Shown here: piece after piece, positions 24,277 through 32,818 of the stretch
Position numbering within the stretch: the first letter of the stretch is position 1
Layout of the letters: every line of letters begins with the position of its first letter
Origin: Treponema sp.
GTDB lineage: Bacteria; Spirochaetota; Spirochaetia; Treponematales; Treponemataceae
Assembly (NCBI GenBank): GCA_016294035.1
Contig: JAEDCT010000017.1
Span: forward strand, 1 to 48,252
DNA length: 48,252 bases
Direction: 5' to 3'
The notes under the pieces: model-generated
The model's input: only the letters and a program-made list of their open reading frames with translations
What the model was told of the DNA's origin: nothing
Database searches by the model: none
Program-made: the position numbers and the translations under genes

Positions 24277-25569
24277 ATGGAAAATTCTTTTGCTAAGGTT
24301 AGAACAGACGAATCAAATCCAAAATGGGAAAACAGCATAAAAAGACAGAGTTCACTCTACAACAGGGGGAATGGCATCCGCTCGGAATTTGAACGGGACT
24401 ACACCCGCATTCTTCACTGCGAGGCATACAGAAGACTCAAGCACAAAACCCAGGTTTTTTTTGCAACAAGCAATGATCATGTATGTACAAGAATGGAACA
24501 CGTGACTCATGTGGCAAGCGTTGCATCAACCATTGCAAAACACCTCGGACTGAACCAGGAACTCACACAGGCAATTGCCATTGGACATGATATAGGACAC
24601 GCACCTTTTGGCCATACCGGAGAAGATATTCTCAATTCACTTGTCACGGAAAAAAATGAAAACCCAACAGCAGTAAATGTTCCAAAAAAATTCTGGCACG
24701 AACGAAACAGCCTGTTCTTTGCAGACTTCATAGAAACACTGCAGGATCCAAATGGAATCGAGAAAACTCTTGACCTTACTTATGCTGTTAGAGATGGTCT
24801 TATTTGCCACTGCGGAGAAATTGACCAGCAGGGACTAAAACCCCGAAATGAAGCAATAGACCTTTACGAAATAAAAAGACCCGGATACGTTCAGCCATAC
24901 ACATGGGAAGGCTGCATTGTAAAGACCAGCGACAAAATTGCATTTCTTGGCCGAGACATTGAAGACGCAAGAGCATACCATATACTTGACATGGCTGCCT
25001 ACAGACAGCTGCGAGAAATAGTTGGAGCAACACTGGGATTTGGGCCGGAAAAAAGTTTTTCAACCCACACAACAAATGGCGCATTCAGATCCGGAAGAGC
25101 CGTAAACACAACAACACTCATTAATGACATGATTGTTGATCTTTGCCAGGAAAGCTCACCGGAACGCGGAATCTGTTTCAGCGAGCCATATTTTAAATTC
25201 ATCCACGAACTAAAAAGATTCAGTTTTGCAAATATTTACAATAACTGGAGACTCGTCGAATTCACAAAATATGCAAGAACAGTTCTCAGCACAATATTCA
25301 ACACGCTCCTAAAAACTCAAGTTTATGCACAGAACCACAGAATGGAGCAATGTCTCAGATACATGCCTAACCTGCAGAAGACATTCATTTCATGGCTCAC
25401 AAAATACACAAGCTATGATGAACAAAGGAAAAAGATTCTAAGATACAACACAAAAAATGTATTCGATGTCAATGACAATGAAAGTTTTGAAAAATGCATA
25501 ATTGAATTTATGAGCGGAATGACGGATCAGTTTGCAATCACTGTTTACAACGAAATAATATCTTTCTAG
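24277..25569 (+). CDS. dgt: dGTP triphosphohydrolase-like HD-domain protein
   Basis: A 430-residue dNTPase. YNRGNGIRSEFERDYTRI and CEAYRRLKHKTQVF are the N-terminal nucleotide-binding signature of the Dgt family, and RMEHVTHVASVA with AIGHDIGHAPFGH (about residues 106-118) supply the HD-type metal ligands. Dgt hydrolyses dNTPs to nucleoside and triphosphate, limiting the pool or clearing faulty nucleotides. The shorter, non-E. coli type matches deoxyguanosinetriphosphate triphosphohydrolase-like proteins, often regulated by nucleotides; exact specificity is unknown. It is followed six bases later by the YkgJ-type gene. Confidence 0.9.
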   Translation: MENSFAKVRTDESNPKWENSIKRQSSLYNRGNGIRSEFERDYTRILHCEAYRRLKHKTQVFFATSNDHVCTRMEHVTHVASVASTIAKHLGLNQELTQAIAIGHDIGHAPFGHTGEDILNSLVTEKNENPTAVNVPKKFWHERNSLFFADFIETLQDPNGIEKTLDLTYAVRDGLICHCGEIDQQGLKPRNEAIDLYEIKRPGYVQPYTWEGCIVKTSDKIAFLGRDIEDARAYHILDMAAYRQLREIVGATLGFGPEKSFSTHTTNGAFRSGRAVNTTTLINDMIVDLCQESSPERGICFSEPYFKFIHELKRFSFANIYNNWRLVEFTKYARTVLSTIFNTLLKTQVYAQNHRMEQCLRYMPNLQKTFISWLTKYTSYDEQRKKILRYNTKNVFDVNDNESFEKCIIEFMSGMTDQFAITVYNEIISF

Positions 25570-25575
25570 AAAAAT

Positions 25576-26052
25576 ATGAAAAAATTTTACGATGACAATG
25601 GATTGAAATTCAAATGCACTAACTGCAAGGCTTGCTGCACTCTTGACGGAGGAGCAGTTATTTTAAGCTCAAGTGATCTTTCACAACTGGCAAAATATGT
25701 TGATCTCACGGAAGAACAATTCATAAAAGTATACTGCCGATGGCTTGAGAATTCAGATGGAAAACAATACCTGTGTCTCAAAGACAAAAACAAAAGCCAG
25801 TGCGTTTTCTGGGACTGTGAGCACGGATGCCAAGTATATGAAGGCCGTCCGGTTCAATGCAGGACATATCCTTTCTGGACAAAAATTCTTAAAACAAGAA
25901 ATTCCTGGGAAAAAGAAAAATCATTCTGCCCGGGAATAAACTGCGGGGAAACACATTCAAAATCTGAAATTGAATCTGAGCTGAGTAAATACGAAGAAAA
26001 CAAAACGAAGCGAATTATCAGGCAAAGTGAAAACTACGCCTCGTTTTCTTAA
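25576..26052 (+). CDS. YkgJ-family cysteine-cluster protein
   Basis: A 158-residue small protein with the family pattern CTNCKACC (residues 14-21), then CVFWDCEHGCQVYEGRPVQCRTYPFW and a final CPGINCG. These Cys residues are thought to bind zinc or an Fe-S cluster; the function of the family is unknown. It follows dgt by six bases with no obvious Shine-Dalgarno, so translation probably depends on the dgt message. It converges with the DUF1015 gene with only one base between the two stop codons. Confidence 0.88.
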   Translation: MKKFYDDNGLKFKCTNCKACCTLDGGAVILSSSDLSQLAKYVDLTEEQFIKVYCRWLENSDGKQYLCLKDKNKSQCVFWDCEHGCQVYEGRPVQCRTYPFWTKILKTRNSWEKEKSFCPGINCGETHSKSEIESELSKYEENKTKRIIRQSENYASFS

Positions 26053-26053
26053 G

Positions 26054-27376
26054 CTAATCCTGGAATAATTTTCTGCATTCAAGATAGAATCTTTTTTCGC
26101 TGGCTTCTCCCATGCTGAAACTTTTTCTAGGAAGAGGTCCACGGCCAGAGATTGTATCGAAGAAAGAATCCTTGGCAATTGGAGGAAGAAGAATTGAAAC
26201 TGCATTATCCTTCTTTCCAAGCCTGAACACTTCTTCAGATCCGTGAATGTAGTCTATTTCTGAAGAAGAACCCCTGAGAAATTCATCGAGAACAGGCTGC
26301 AGTCTGCTTACGGCAAGCTCAGAAACATTTGTTTCAAGAAGAACAAATTTTTCCTTTGAGTTCTCAACAAAAACAAACCCGAAGCTGTTTCTTGAATCAT
26401 GAACTTTTTTTTCAAGAACATCAGCACTATCAACTTCCGAAAGTTTTCCATCAAGATTCTTTTCAACAAAACTAAGCAAATCCTTCTTGTTTGCATCAAA
26501 AATAACGCGGTGGATTGGCTCGAATGTAAGACCAGAATCATAAATATTTACTATCTCAACCAGAGCATATCTGACTGGTGATGAAGCAATTTTACTTTCA
26601 TCTGCTCCACTTGCCTTAAGTTCTTCCCTGTACTCATCCCAGACAGCCTTTGCAGTTGCAAGAGAATGATTTCCGTCACCAACAGCAAAAAGGAAGGAAT
26701 TTCCTTCCCCGTCCATTCCAGACTTTTTCAGGTTTTCAAGTGCGCAAGAAATTTTGTCAAGCTGCGAATCAGATTTGACTGCCCATCCAGAAATGTGGCC
26801 AGAATTCATCATCAAATCACCATCATAAACCGGACTGTTTTTCTTTGATTCTTCACCGCAAGCCTCAACCAGTGTTTTATCCGGATCATTTACCAGAAGC
26901 ATAATGTGCGGAAGTTCAAGAGGTGCATGTTTTCGTATTTCCTTTCTTGGAGGAATTCTGTCAACAATAGTTGCCTCTGTGGCGCGAATAAGTGATTTGG
27001 AAAAAGGCTTCCACTCATAGGAATCAAGATCAATGGCACAAACAAGACCATGACGGATGCGTCCATATTCAGTTTTTCTTTCTACATATATAAACTCATT
27101 TTCGGGAGCATCAAAAACACCATTTTCAATATAATTTTTCATGTTGCTTCTGATTTTTTCAATCATTGATTTTCGATCCGGAGATGAAAGATAAACTTCC
27201 GGGAGAATCAAATTCAAAGTTGATGGTGAACCAGAGGATGATTCCTCAACTTTTTTCCAGTAATCAAAATCCTGTGTATACTGATCGCAGGCAATTACAC
27301 TCCATCTGGAAAGATCCTTGTTCTTTGGCAATAAAATTTCTGGAAGCAGAATTCCATATTCATCAAATTTTTTCAT
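26054..27376 (-). CDS. DUF1015-family protein
   Basis: A 440-residue protein of the DUF1015 family: RWSVIACDQYTQDFDYW near the N-terminus, VGDGNHSLATAKAVWDEY in the middle, then VRYALVEIVNIYDSGLTFEPIHR. The GDGNHSLAT segment is the conserved core, and the family is uncharacterised, sometimes annotated as kinase-like because of neighbours elsewhere. The start is ATG 27376 (MKKFDEYGILLPEILL), since an upstream ATG at 27400 lies within the promoter. It is divergent from htrA, sharing a 77-bp intergenic region with two promoters. Confidence 0.85.
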   Translation of the reverse strand: MKKFDEYGILLPEILLPKNKDLSRWSVIACDQYTQDFDYWKKVEESSSGSPSTLNLILPEVYLSSPDRKSMIEKIRSNMKNYIENGVFDAPENEFIYVERKTEYGRIRHGLVCAIDLDSYEWKPFSKSLIRATEATIVDRIPPRKEIRKHAPLELPHIMLLVNDPDKTLVEACGEESKKNSPVYDGDLMMNSGHISGWAVKSDSQLDKISCALENLKKSGMDGEGNSFLFAVGDGNHSLATAKAVWDEYREELKASGADESKIASSPVRYALVEIVNIYDSGLTFEPIHRVIFDANKKDLLSFVEKNLDGKLSEVDSADVLEKKVHDSRNSFGFVFVENSKEKFVLLETNVSELAVSRLQPVLDEFLRGSSSEIDYIHGSEEVFRLGKKDNAVSILLPPIAKDSFFDTISGRGPLPRKSFSMGEASEKRFYLECRKLFQD

Positions 27377-27382
27377 GCCTAG

Positions 27383-27411
27383 ATTATAGTGCGTTAACAA
27401 AAATTTGAAAA
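27383..27411 (-). promoter_or_regulatory. Promoter of DUF1015 gene, predicted start at ATG
   Basis: On the minus strand a perfect TATAAT (27383-27388) sits six bases before the ATG, with TTTTCA (27406-27411) 17 bp upstream. Confidence 0.55.
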
Positions 27412-27418
27412 CACCGTG

Positions 27419-27447
27419 ATGACCATAACAGAAAAAAGTTGTATATT
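27419..27447 (+). promoter_or_regulatory. Promoter of htrA, predicted start at ATG
   Basis: ATGACC (27419-27424) and TATATT (27442-27447) are 17 bp apart and end six bases before ATG 27454. It is divergent from and adjacent to the DUF1015 promoter. Confidence 0.5.
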
Positions 27448-27453
27448 TGAATC

Positions 27454-28683
27454 ATGAAACTTTACTCACAAAAAACACTTTTTCTTTCAGTTGCAGCAAC
27501 AGCATTTCTGGTTTGTCTGGCAACAATAAAATTCACTTCAAGAAACAGCAATATTTTTTCTGAAGATACAGTCACTGAAGAATCTGATTCCTCAAGCCAG
27601 ACATCCGAAGATTTGATTCTTGAAACCAACACACCTGTTCTCAAGATTGATGATTCGTCAGCAAGGTTCACTCTTGATGAACAGCAGAATATTTCTGTAT
27701 ACGAAAAATGCAACGAAGCCGTAGTAAACATTACGACTCAGGTCATGGGATACAACTGGTTCTACGAGCCGGTGTACACATCAAGCGGTTCAGGATCAGG
27801 TTCAATCATTGATAAAAGAGGATACGTTGTAACAAACGTGCACGTAATTGAAAACGCCAGCGTAATTACAATCTCCCTTTCAGACGGTTCATCATATGAA
27901 GGAAAAATCGTAGGTCAGGACAAAGAAAGTGACATTGCAGTCCTTAAATTCGAAGTTCCACAAAACGTTGTGCTTAAGACTATTTCATTTGGTGACGCAA
28001 CAAACCTCAAGGTAGGACAGAAGGTAATTGCCATCGGAAACCCATTCGGTCTTGAAAGAACAATGACAACCGGAATTATCTCAGGGCTTGGAAGACCAAT
28101 ACAGGAAAGTCAGAACGTAATCATCAGAAACATGATACAGACTGATGCCGCCATCAATCCGGGAAACTCAGGAGGACCTCTTCTTGACAGCCAGGGAAGA
28201 ATGATTGGAATCAATACGATTATCTATTCAAAAAGCGGATCTTCTTCAGGCGTTGGATTTGCAATTCCAGTAAGCACTGCAAGACGCGTTGTTTCTGATC
28301 TTCTCAAGTTCGGTAAAGTTAACCGCGGTGTAATGAAACTTGATCTTATTCAGAACACAGCACGCATTGCAAATTATGCAGGATACAACATTTCAACTGG
28401 AATGATAGTTTCCAGAGTTCGAAACGGAAGCCGCGCAGACCAGGCAGGAATTCAGGGTGGAACCCAGGCTGTAAAATATGGAACATTTAATCCGCAGACA
28501 ATTTATTTAGGCGGTGACATTATTGTTGCAATCGACAACATTGAAATAACAAAACTTGCTGACTATTACAGTGCACTCGAATCAAAAGTTCCAGGTGACT
28601 CAGTTAACGTCACAGTCATAAGAAGAGGAAAAAAACAAACTCTCAAGGTTGTGCTTGAAGCAAGTGATACAAGTTCATACTAA
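27454..28683 (+). CDS. htrA: HtrA/Deg-family serine protease
   Basis: A 409-residue periplasmic-type quality-control protease. Residues 8-26 are a membrane anchor or signal. A Ser/Glu-rich linker leads to the trypsin-like domain with His130 (VTNVHVIENA), Asp160 (KESDIAVLKF) and Ser239 (NPGNSGGPL) all present. One PDZ domain occupies about 310-405 (VSRVRNGSRADQAGI, GGDIIVAIDNIEI). The single PDZ and anchor resemble DegS or HtrA of Gram-positives rather than two-PDZ DegP. It is followed by uvrB after 42 bp. No Shine-Dalgarno precedes it. Confidence 0.92.
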   Translation: MKLYSQKTLFLSVAATAFLVCLATIKFTSRNSNIFSEDTVTEESDSSSQTSEDLILETNTPVLKIDDSSARFTLDEQQNISVYEKCNEAVVNITTQVMGYNWFYEPVYTSSGSGSGSIIDKRGYVVTNVHVIENASVITISLSDGSSYEGKIVGQDKESDIAVLKFEVPQNVVLKTISFGDATNLKVGQKVIAIGNPFGLERTMTTGIISGLGRPIQESQNVIIRNMIQTDAAINPGNSGGPLLDSQGRMIGINTIIYSKSGSSSGVGFAIPVSTARRVVSDLLKFGKVNRGVMKLDLIQNTARIANYAGYNISTGMIVSRVRNGSRADQAGIQGGTQAVKYGTFNPQTIYLGGDIIVAIDNIEITKLADYYSALESKVPGDSVNVTVIRRGKKQTLKVVLEASDTSSY

Positions 28684-28725
28684 ATTGATTGAATATAAAT
28701 AAGAAATAAAAGATCAGGATTAGCC

Positions 28726-30723
28726 ATGCGTGAATTCAAAGTAATTTCAGAATACGAGCCATCCGGAGACCAGGGGCAGGCAATTGAAAAGCTTGTTGAG
28801 GGATTCAACCGGGGAGACAAATATCAAACCCTTAAAGGAATCACAGGATCAGGAAAAACATTCACCATGGCAAAGATTATTGAAAGAGTCCAGAGACCAA
28901 CTCTCATAATCAGTCACAACAAAACATTGTCCGCACAGCTCTATCGTGAGTTCAAGACTTTTTTTCCAAACAATGCAGTTGAATATTTTGTAAGCTACTA
29001 TGACTACTACCAGCCGGAAGCCTATGTTCCGGCACGAGACTTGTACATTGAAAAAGATTCTTCAGTCAACAAAGAAATCGACAAACTGAGACTGGCCGCA
29101 ACATATGCACTGATGGAACGCCGTGATGTAATCATCATTGCAACAGTAAGCTGCATCTATGGTCTTGGTATGCCGGACCTGTACAAGGACATGAGGCTTC
29201 ACATCACAAAGGGTGAACAGCTGGACACACATGATCTTGCCATAAAACTTACTGCCATTCTCTACGAAAGAAATGACATGGTTTTTGAACGTGGCAATTT
29301 CAGAATCCGCGGGGATGTCATAGAAATTTTCCCGCCATACATGGAAACTGACGAAGCCTACAGGATTGAACTTGACTTTGATGAAGTATCGAAAATCCGC
29401 AGAGTCGATGCTTTCAATGGAAACACAATAGAAGAACTGGATGAACTATACCTTTACCCTGCCAAGCACTTTGTTGTTCCACAGGATATGATGGGCGAAG
29501 TTACTGAAAGAATCAGGCAGGAACTGGACATTCAGCTTGAAGCTCTTAGAAGCAAGGGAAAAATCCTTGAAGCCGAGCGACTCAAGACCCGAACAATCTA
29601 TGACATGGAAATGATGAAGGAAATGGGTTATTGTTCAGGAATTGAAAACTATTCTGCAGTAATTGCAAACAGAAAACCGGGAGAACCTCCGGCAACACTG
29701 CTCCATTACTTTCCTGATGATTTTCTCTGTCTCATTGATGAAGCCCACGTAACGGTTCCGCAGATTGGTGCAATGTACGAAGGTGACAGAAGCAGAAAGC
29801 AGAATCTTGTTGACTTCGGATTCCGTCTTCCAAGTGCATTGGACAACAGGCCTCTCAAAGCTGAAGAATTCACAAAAAAAATGAATCAGGTAATTTATGT
29901 TACTGCAACACCAAGACCCCAGGAAATCAAGCAGTCAAGTCAAATTGTTGAGCAGATTATACGCCCGACAGGACTTCTGGATCCAATAATTGAAGTTCGT
30001 CCCAGTGAAGGCCAGATGCAGGATATTTTTGCCGAAGTTTCAAAGCGTATAGAAAAAAATGAGCGCAGCCTGATTCTTACGCTGACAAAAAAAATGGCCG
30101 AAGATCTCACGGACTATCTGAGCGGACTCAATCTCAAGGTAAAATACATTCACTCGGAAATTGACACCTTTGAGCGTGTTGAAATTCTCAAGTCACTTCG
30201 AACAGGAGAAATCGATGTCCTGATTGGAATCAACCTGCTTCGAGAAGGTATAGATCTTCCGGAAGTTTCATTCATTGCACTTTTGGATGCAGACAAAATC
30301 GGATTCCTCAGAAGCACTACAAGCCTCATTCAGATTGTTGGACGAGCAGCACGCAATGCCGAAGGAATGGTTGTAATGTATGCAGACAGAATGAGCGACG
30401 CCATGAAAGAAACCATCGAGGAAACAAAGCGAAGGCGTTCAATTCAGGAAGCATACAACAAGGAACACGGCATAACTCCTAAGACAATCATAAAAGCAGT
30501 AAATGATATTCTTGAGCATCAGAAAGAAGATGCAGAAGAAGCAGCCGCAACAACAATTGATGCCGTCAAAAAAAGCCTCAACCTGTTCAACAATAAAGAA
30601 CGCAGGAAACTTATTGATTTGCTGAAAAAGGAAATGACCGAGGCAGCAGAACGTCTTGATTACGAGCAGGCTGCAGTTTACCGCGACCAGATTCTTGATA
30701 TTGAGAAGCAATACGGAAAGTAA
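28726..30723 (+). CDS. uvrB: Excinuclease ABC subunit B (UvrB)
   Basis: A 665-residue UvrB: Walker A TGSGKTFTM near residue 42, the beta-hairpin YFVSYYDYYQPEAYVP that probes damaged DNA, helicase motif II LIDEAH, VTATPRP, and motif VI QIVGRAARN. The C-terminal coiled UVR motif (about 630-665, AAERLDYEQAAVYRDQI) binds UvrC. It loads the incision complex at DNA lesions with UvrA and UvrC, neither of which is in the window. AGGA seven bases upstream of the ATG supports the start, and a TATAAA in the 42-bp gap could add a second promoter. Confidence 0.98.
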   Translation: MREFKVISEYEPSGDQGQAIEKLVEGFNRGDKYQTLKGITGSGKTFTMAKIIERVQRPTLIISHNKTLSAQLYREFKTFFPNNAVEYFVSYYDYYQPEAYVPARDLYIEKDSSVNKEIDKLRLAATYALMERRDVIIIATVSCIYGLGMPDLYKDMRLHITKGEQLDTHDLAIKLTAILYERNDMVFERGNFRIRGDVIEIFPPYMETDEAYRIELDFDEVSKIRRVDAFNGNTIEELDELYLYPAKHFVVPQDMMGEVTERIRQELDIQLEALRSKGKILEAERLKTRTIYDMEMMKEMGYCSGIENYSAVIANRKPGEPPATLLHYFPDDFLCLIDEAHVTVPQIGAMYEGDRSRKQNLVDFGFRLPSALDNRPLKAEEFTKKMNQVIYVTATPRPQEIKQSSQIVEQIIRPTGLLDPIIEVRPSEGQMQDIFAEVSKRIEKNERSLILTLTKKMAEDLTDYLSGLNLKVKYIHSEIDTFERVEILKSLRTGEIDVLIGINLLREGIDLPEVSFIALLDADKIGFLRSTTSLIQIVGRAARNAEGMVVMYADRMSDAMKETIEETKRRRSIQEAYNKEHGITPKTIIKAVNDILEHQKEDAEEAAATTIDAVKKSLNLFNNKERRKLIDLLKKEMTEAAERLDYEQAAVYRDQILDIEKQYGK

Positions 30724-30734
30724 AACAGGCAAAC

Positions 30735-30763
30735 TTGACAGAACAACTTTTTAGAAGTATAAA
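30735..30763 (+). promoter_or_regulatory. Promoter of leucine leader and leuA
   Basis: Consensus TTGACA (30735-30740) and TATAAA (30758-30763) are exactly 17 bp apart. Seven bases beyond the -10 is A30770, the first base of the leader-peptide start codon. Confidence 0.8.
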
Positions 30764-30769
30764 TAAAAC

Positions 30770-30823
30770 ATGAACAAGACACTACTTCTACTATTGCCAG
30801 TTTCTCAATTTGGAAGCCACTAA
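30770..30823 (+). CDS. Leucine leader peptide (attenuator)
   Basis: The frame encodes MNKTLLLLLPVSQFGSH, 17 residues, with five consecutive leucine codons (CTA CTT CTA CTA TTG) at positions 5-9. CTA appears to be a little-used Leu codon in the surrounding genes, which would sharpen the response to charged tRNA-Leu. A rho-independent terminator follows 36 bases after the stop, and leuA lies behind it. This is the classical layout of ribosome-mediated attenuation. GCAAGTC (30828-30834) complements parts of the terminator's 5' arm (TTGC and GAC), a candidate antiterminator pairing. The predicted transcript begins at the ATG, so the peptide would be translated from a leaderless RNA. Confidence 0.85.
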   Translation: MNKTLLLLLPVSQFGSH

Positions 30824-30859
30824 GGTAGCAAGTCGTTGTTTTATTGTTAAGTAAATTAC

Positions 30860-30893
30860 AGACCTGTTGCTTATGGCAGCAGGTCTTTTTTTT
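30860..30893 (+). terminator. Attenuator terminator of leuA
   Basis: AGACCTGTTGC (30860-30870) pairs with GCAGCAGGTCT (30876-30886) over 11 positions with a single G-U pair, followed by a T run to 30893. It ends only 13 bases before the leuA start codon. Confidence 0.9.
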
Positions 30894-30905
30894 ATGGGAG
30901 ATATC

Positions 30906-32591
30906 ATGAGCGTAATGAATCCAAACGGAAAGTATTGTCGAGTCGGTGACATTGAAATGAAGGAACGAAAATGGCCTTCAAAAAAAATCACAAAAGCACC
31001 TGTCTGGTGTTCTGTTGACCTTAGAGACGGAAACCAGGCACTTGTAAACCCAATGGGCGTTGATACAAAACTTGCATTCTTTGATCTTCTCGTAAAAGTT
31101 GGATTCAAGGAAATTGAAGTTGGTTTTCCTGCAGCCAGCGATACTGAATTTGAATTCATGCGTCGTCTTATTGAAGAAAACAGAATTCCTTCTGACGTTA
31201 CAGTTCAGGTTTTATGTCAGGCCCGTGAAGCTTTGGTTAAGAAAACTCTTGAAGCAATCAAGGGCGCACCAAATGTAATTTTCCATCTCTACAATTCAAC
31301 AAGCCCAGCCCAGAGAAAATACACATTCAACAAGACAAAAGACGAAATCAAGCAGATTGCCATTGACGGAATCAAGTGCATCAAGTCTTGCCTTACCGAA
31401 GAAGAAAAAAAGAAAATCAGAATTGAATATTCCCCGGAAAGTTTCTCACACACAGAAATCGAATACGCAGTTGAAGTTTGCGAAGCCGTAATGAAGGAAT
31501 GGGGAGCATCAAGAGAAAACAAGATTATTTTCAATCTTCCTACAACAGTTGAATGCTACACACCAAATGTTTACGCAGATGCCATCGAATATTTTGGTGA
31601 TCACATTTCAAACCGCGATGCAGTAATCATTTCAACCCACTGCCACAATGACCGCGGAACCGGAGTTGCATCAGCAGAACTTGCACTTCTTGCAGGTGCA
31701 GACAGAACTGAAGGATGTCTTTTTGGAAACGGTGAAAGAACAGGTAACCTGGACATAGTAAACGTTGCCCTCAACATGTATGCACAGGGAGTTGATCCGG
31801 AACTTGATTTCCGAGACATTCAGGCAATCGGAGAAAGATACACTGAATACACAGGAATGGAAATCTTCCCAAGAACACCATACGTAGGTGAACTTGTATT
31901 CACTGCATTTTCCGGAAGCCACCAGGATGCAATCCGCAAAGGAATGGCTGCACGCACAAAAATGGACAAGAATGCAGTCTGGGATGTTCCATATCTTTAT
32001 ATTGATCCCCATGACATTGGTCGCCAGTATGAAGGCATTATCAGAATCAACAGCCAGAGTGGAAAAGGTGGAGCCGCATACATTCTTGAAAACGACTACG
32101 GTCTGTGCCTTCCAAAGGCAATGCATCCGGCACTTGGAAAAGTTATCCAGAAAGCAGCAGATGAAGCACAGCGCGAACTCAAGACTTCTGAAATCTATGA
32201 AATTTTTGAAAAGCAGTGGTTCGGGAAAAAGGACAACCTTGTTATTCTTGATCTTTCAGAAACTCATATTGAATCAAAGAATGACACTGAAAATCCAGAG
32301 ACAACTCTCTGCCGTGGTGTAGTTACATGGAAGGGAGAACAGTTCTCAATCGGAGAAAAGGGAAACGGTCCTTTGGATGCCTTTGCCGCAGCCCTTGGTT
32401 CAACACCGGCCCCGAAATTCAGCGTAACAGCATTCCATGAGCATAGCGTTGGAACAGGAAACAACACAAGTGCCGTAGCTTATGTTCAGCTTACATGCGA
32501 AGACGGAAACGAATACTGGGGTGTAGGAAAATCTACAAGTGTTGGTAGAGCCGGTATTGACGCAATAGTCAGCGCATTGAATCAGTTTTAA
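30906..32591 (+). CDS. leuA: 2-isopropylmalate synthase
   Basis: LeuA condenses acetyl-CoA with 2-oxoisovalerate, the first committed step of leucine synthesis. The 561-residue product begins at ATG 30906 with GGGAG five bases upstream; earlier in-frame ATGs fall inside the attenuator. DLRDGNQAL (about 38-46) and STHCHNDRGTG mark the metal-dependent HMGL-like barrel, and residues about 430-561 are the LeuA regulatory domain that binds leucine (GNGPLDAFAAAL, TSVGRAGIDAIVSAL). The N-terminal form matches the long LeuA type of actinobacteria and fungi. It has no leuBCD neighbours and is regulated by its own leader. Confidence 0.93.
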   Translation: MSVMNPNGKYCRVGDIEMKERKWPSKKITKAPVWCSVDLRDGNQALVNPMGVDTKLAFFDLLVKVGFKEIEVGFPAASDTEFEFMRRLIEENRIPSDVTVQVLCQAREALVKKTLEAIKGAPNVIFHLYNSTSPAQRKYTFNKTKDEIKQIAIDGIKCIKSCLTEEEKKKIRIEYSPESFSHTEIEYAVEVCEAVMKEWGASRENKIIFNLPTTVECYTPNVYADAIEYFGDHISNRDAVIISTHCHNDRGTGVASAELALLAGADRTEGCLFGNGERTGNLDIVNVALNMYAQGVDPELDFRDIQAIGERYTEYTGMEIFPRTPYVGELVFTAFSGSHQDAIRKGMAARTKMDKNAVWDVPYLYIDPHDIGRQYEGIIRINSQSGKGGAAYILENDYGLCLPKAMHPALGKVIQKAADEAQRELKTSEIYEIFEKQWFGKKDNLVILDLSETHIESKNDTENPETTLCRGVVTWKGEQFSIGEKGNGPLDAFAAALGSTPAPKFSVTAFHEHSVGTGNNTSAVAYVQLTCEDGNEYWGVGKSTSVGRAGIDAIVSALNQF

Positions 32592-32613
32592 CACACGCTA
32601 AAATTCCAGCAAT

Positions 32614-32658
32614 TGCCCCTGATGAAATTATTTTATTTCAGACGGGGCATTTTTTTTT
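32614..32658 (+). terminator. Terminator of leuA
   Basis: TGCCCC and GGGGCA enclose a second stem TGAAAT/ATTTCA and are followed by nine T residues. Confidence 0.9.
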
Positions 32659-32698
32659 CAGCAACAATTACTAAAAAAATACTTTCCACTATTCATGA

Positions 32699-32727
32699 TT
32701 GAAAACAATTTTCCCAAGTGATATTCT
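32699..32727 (+). promoter_or_regulatory. Promoter of pta
   Basis: TTGAAA (32699-32704) and TATTCT (32722-32727) are 17 bp apart. It predicts a leader of about 85 bases ending in the Shine-Dalgarno GAAGG at about 32809-32813. Confidence 0.55.
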
Positions 32728-32818
32728 AGTCATAACAGATTTTATATGTTGATTTTTGGGAGCATCCGTTCCTGAATGTTGGCATTTTCTATACCAAACA
32801 AATACAAAGAAGGTTTAT

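Noticed and set aside
30867..30905. Earlier in-frame start codons for leuA
   Set aside because: They lie within the terminator stem and T run of the attenuator, and ATG 30906 has the GGGAG site.
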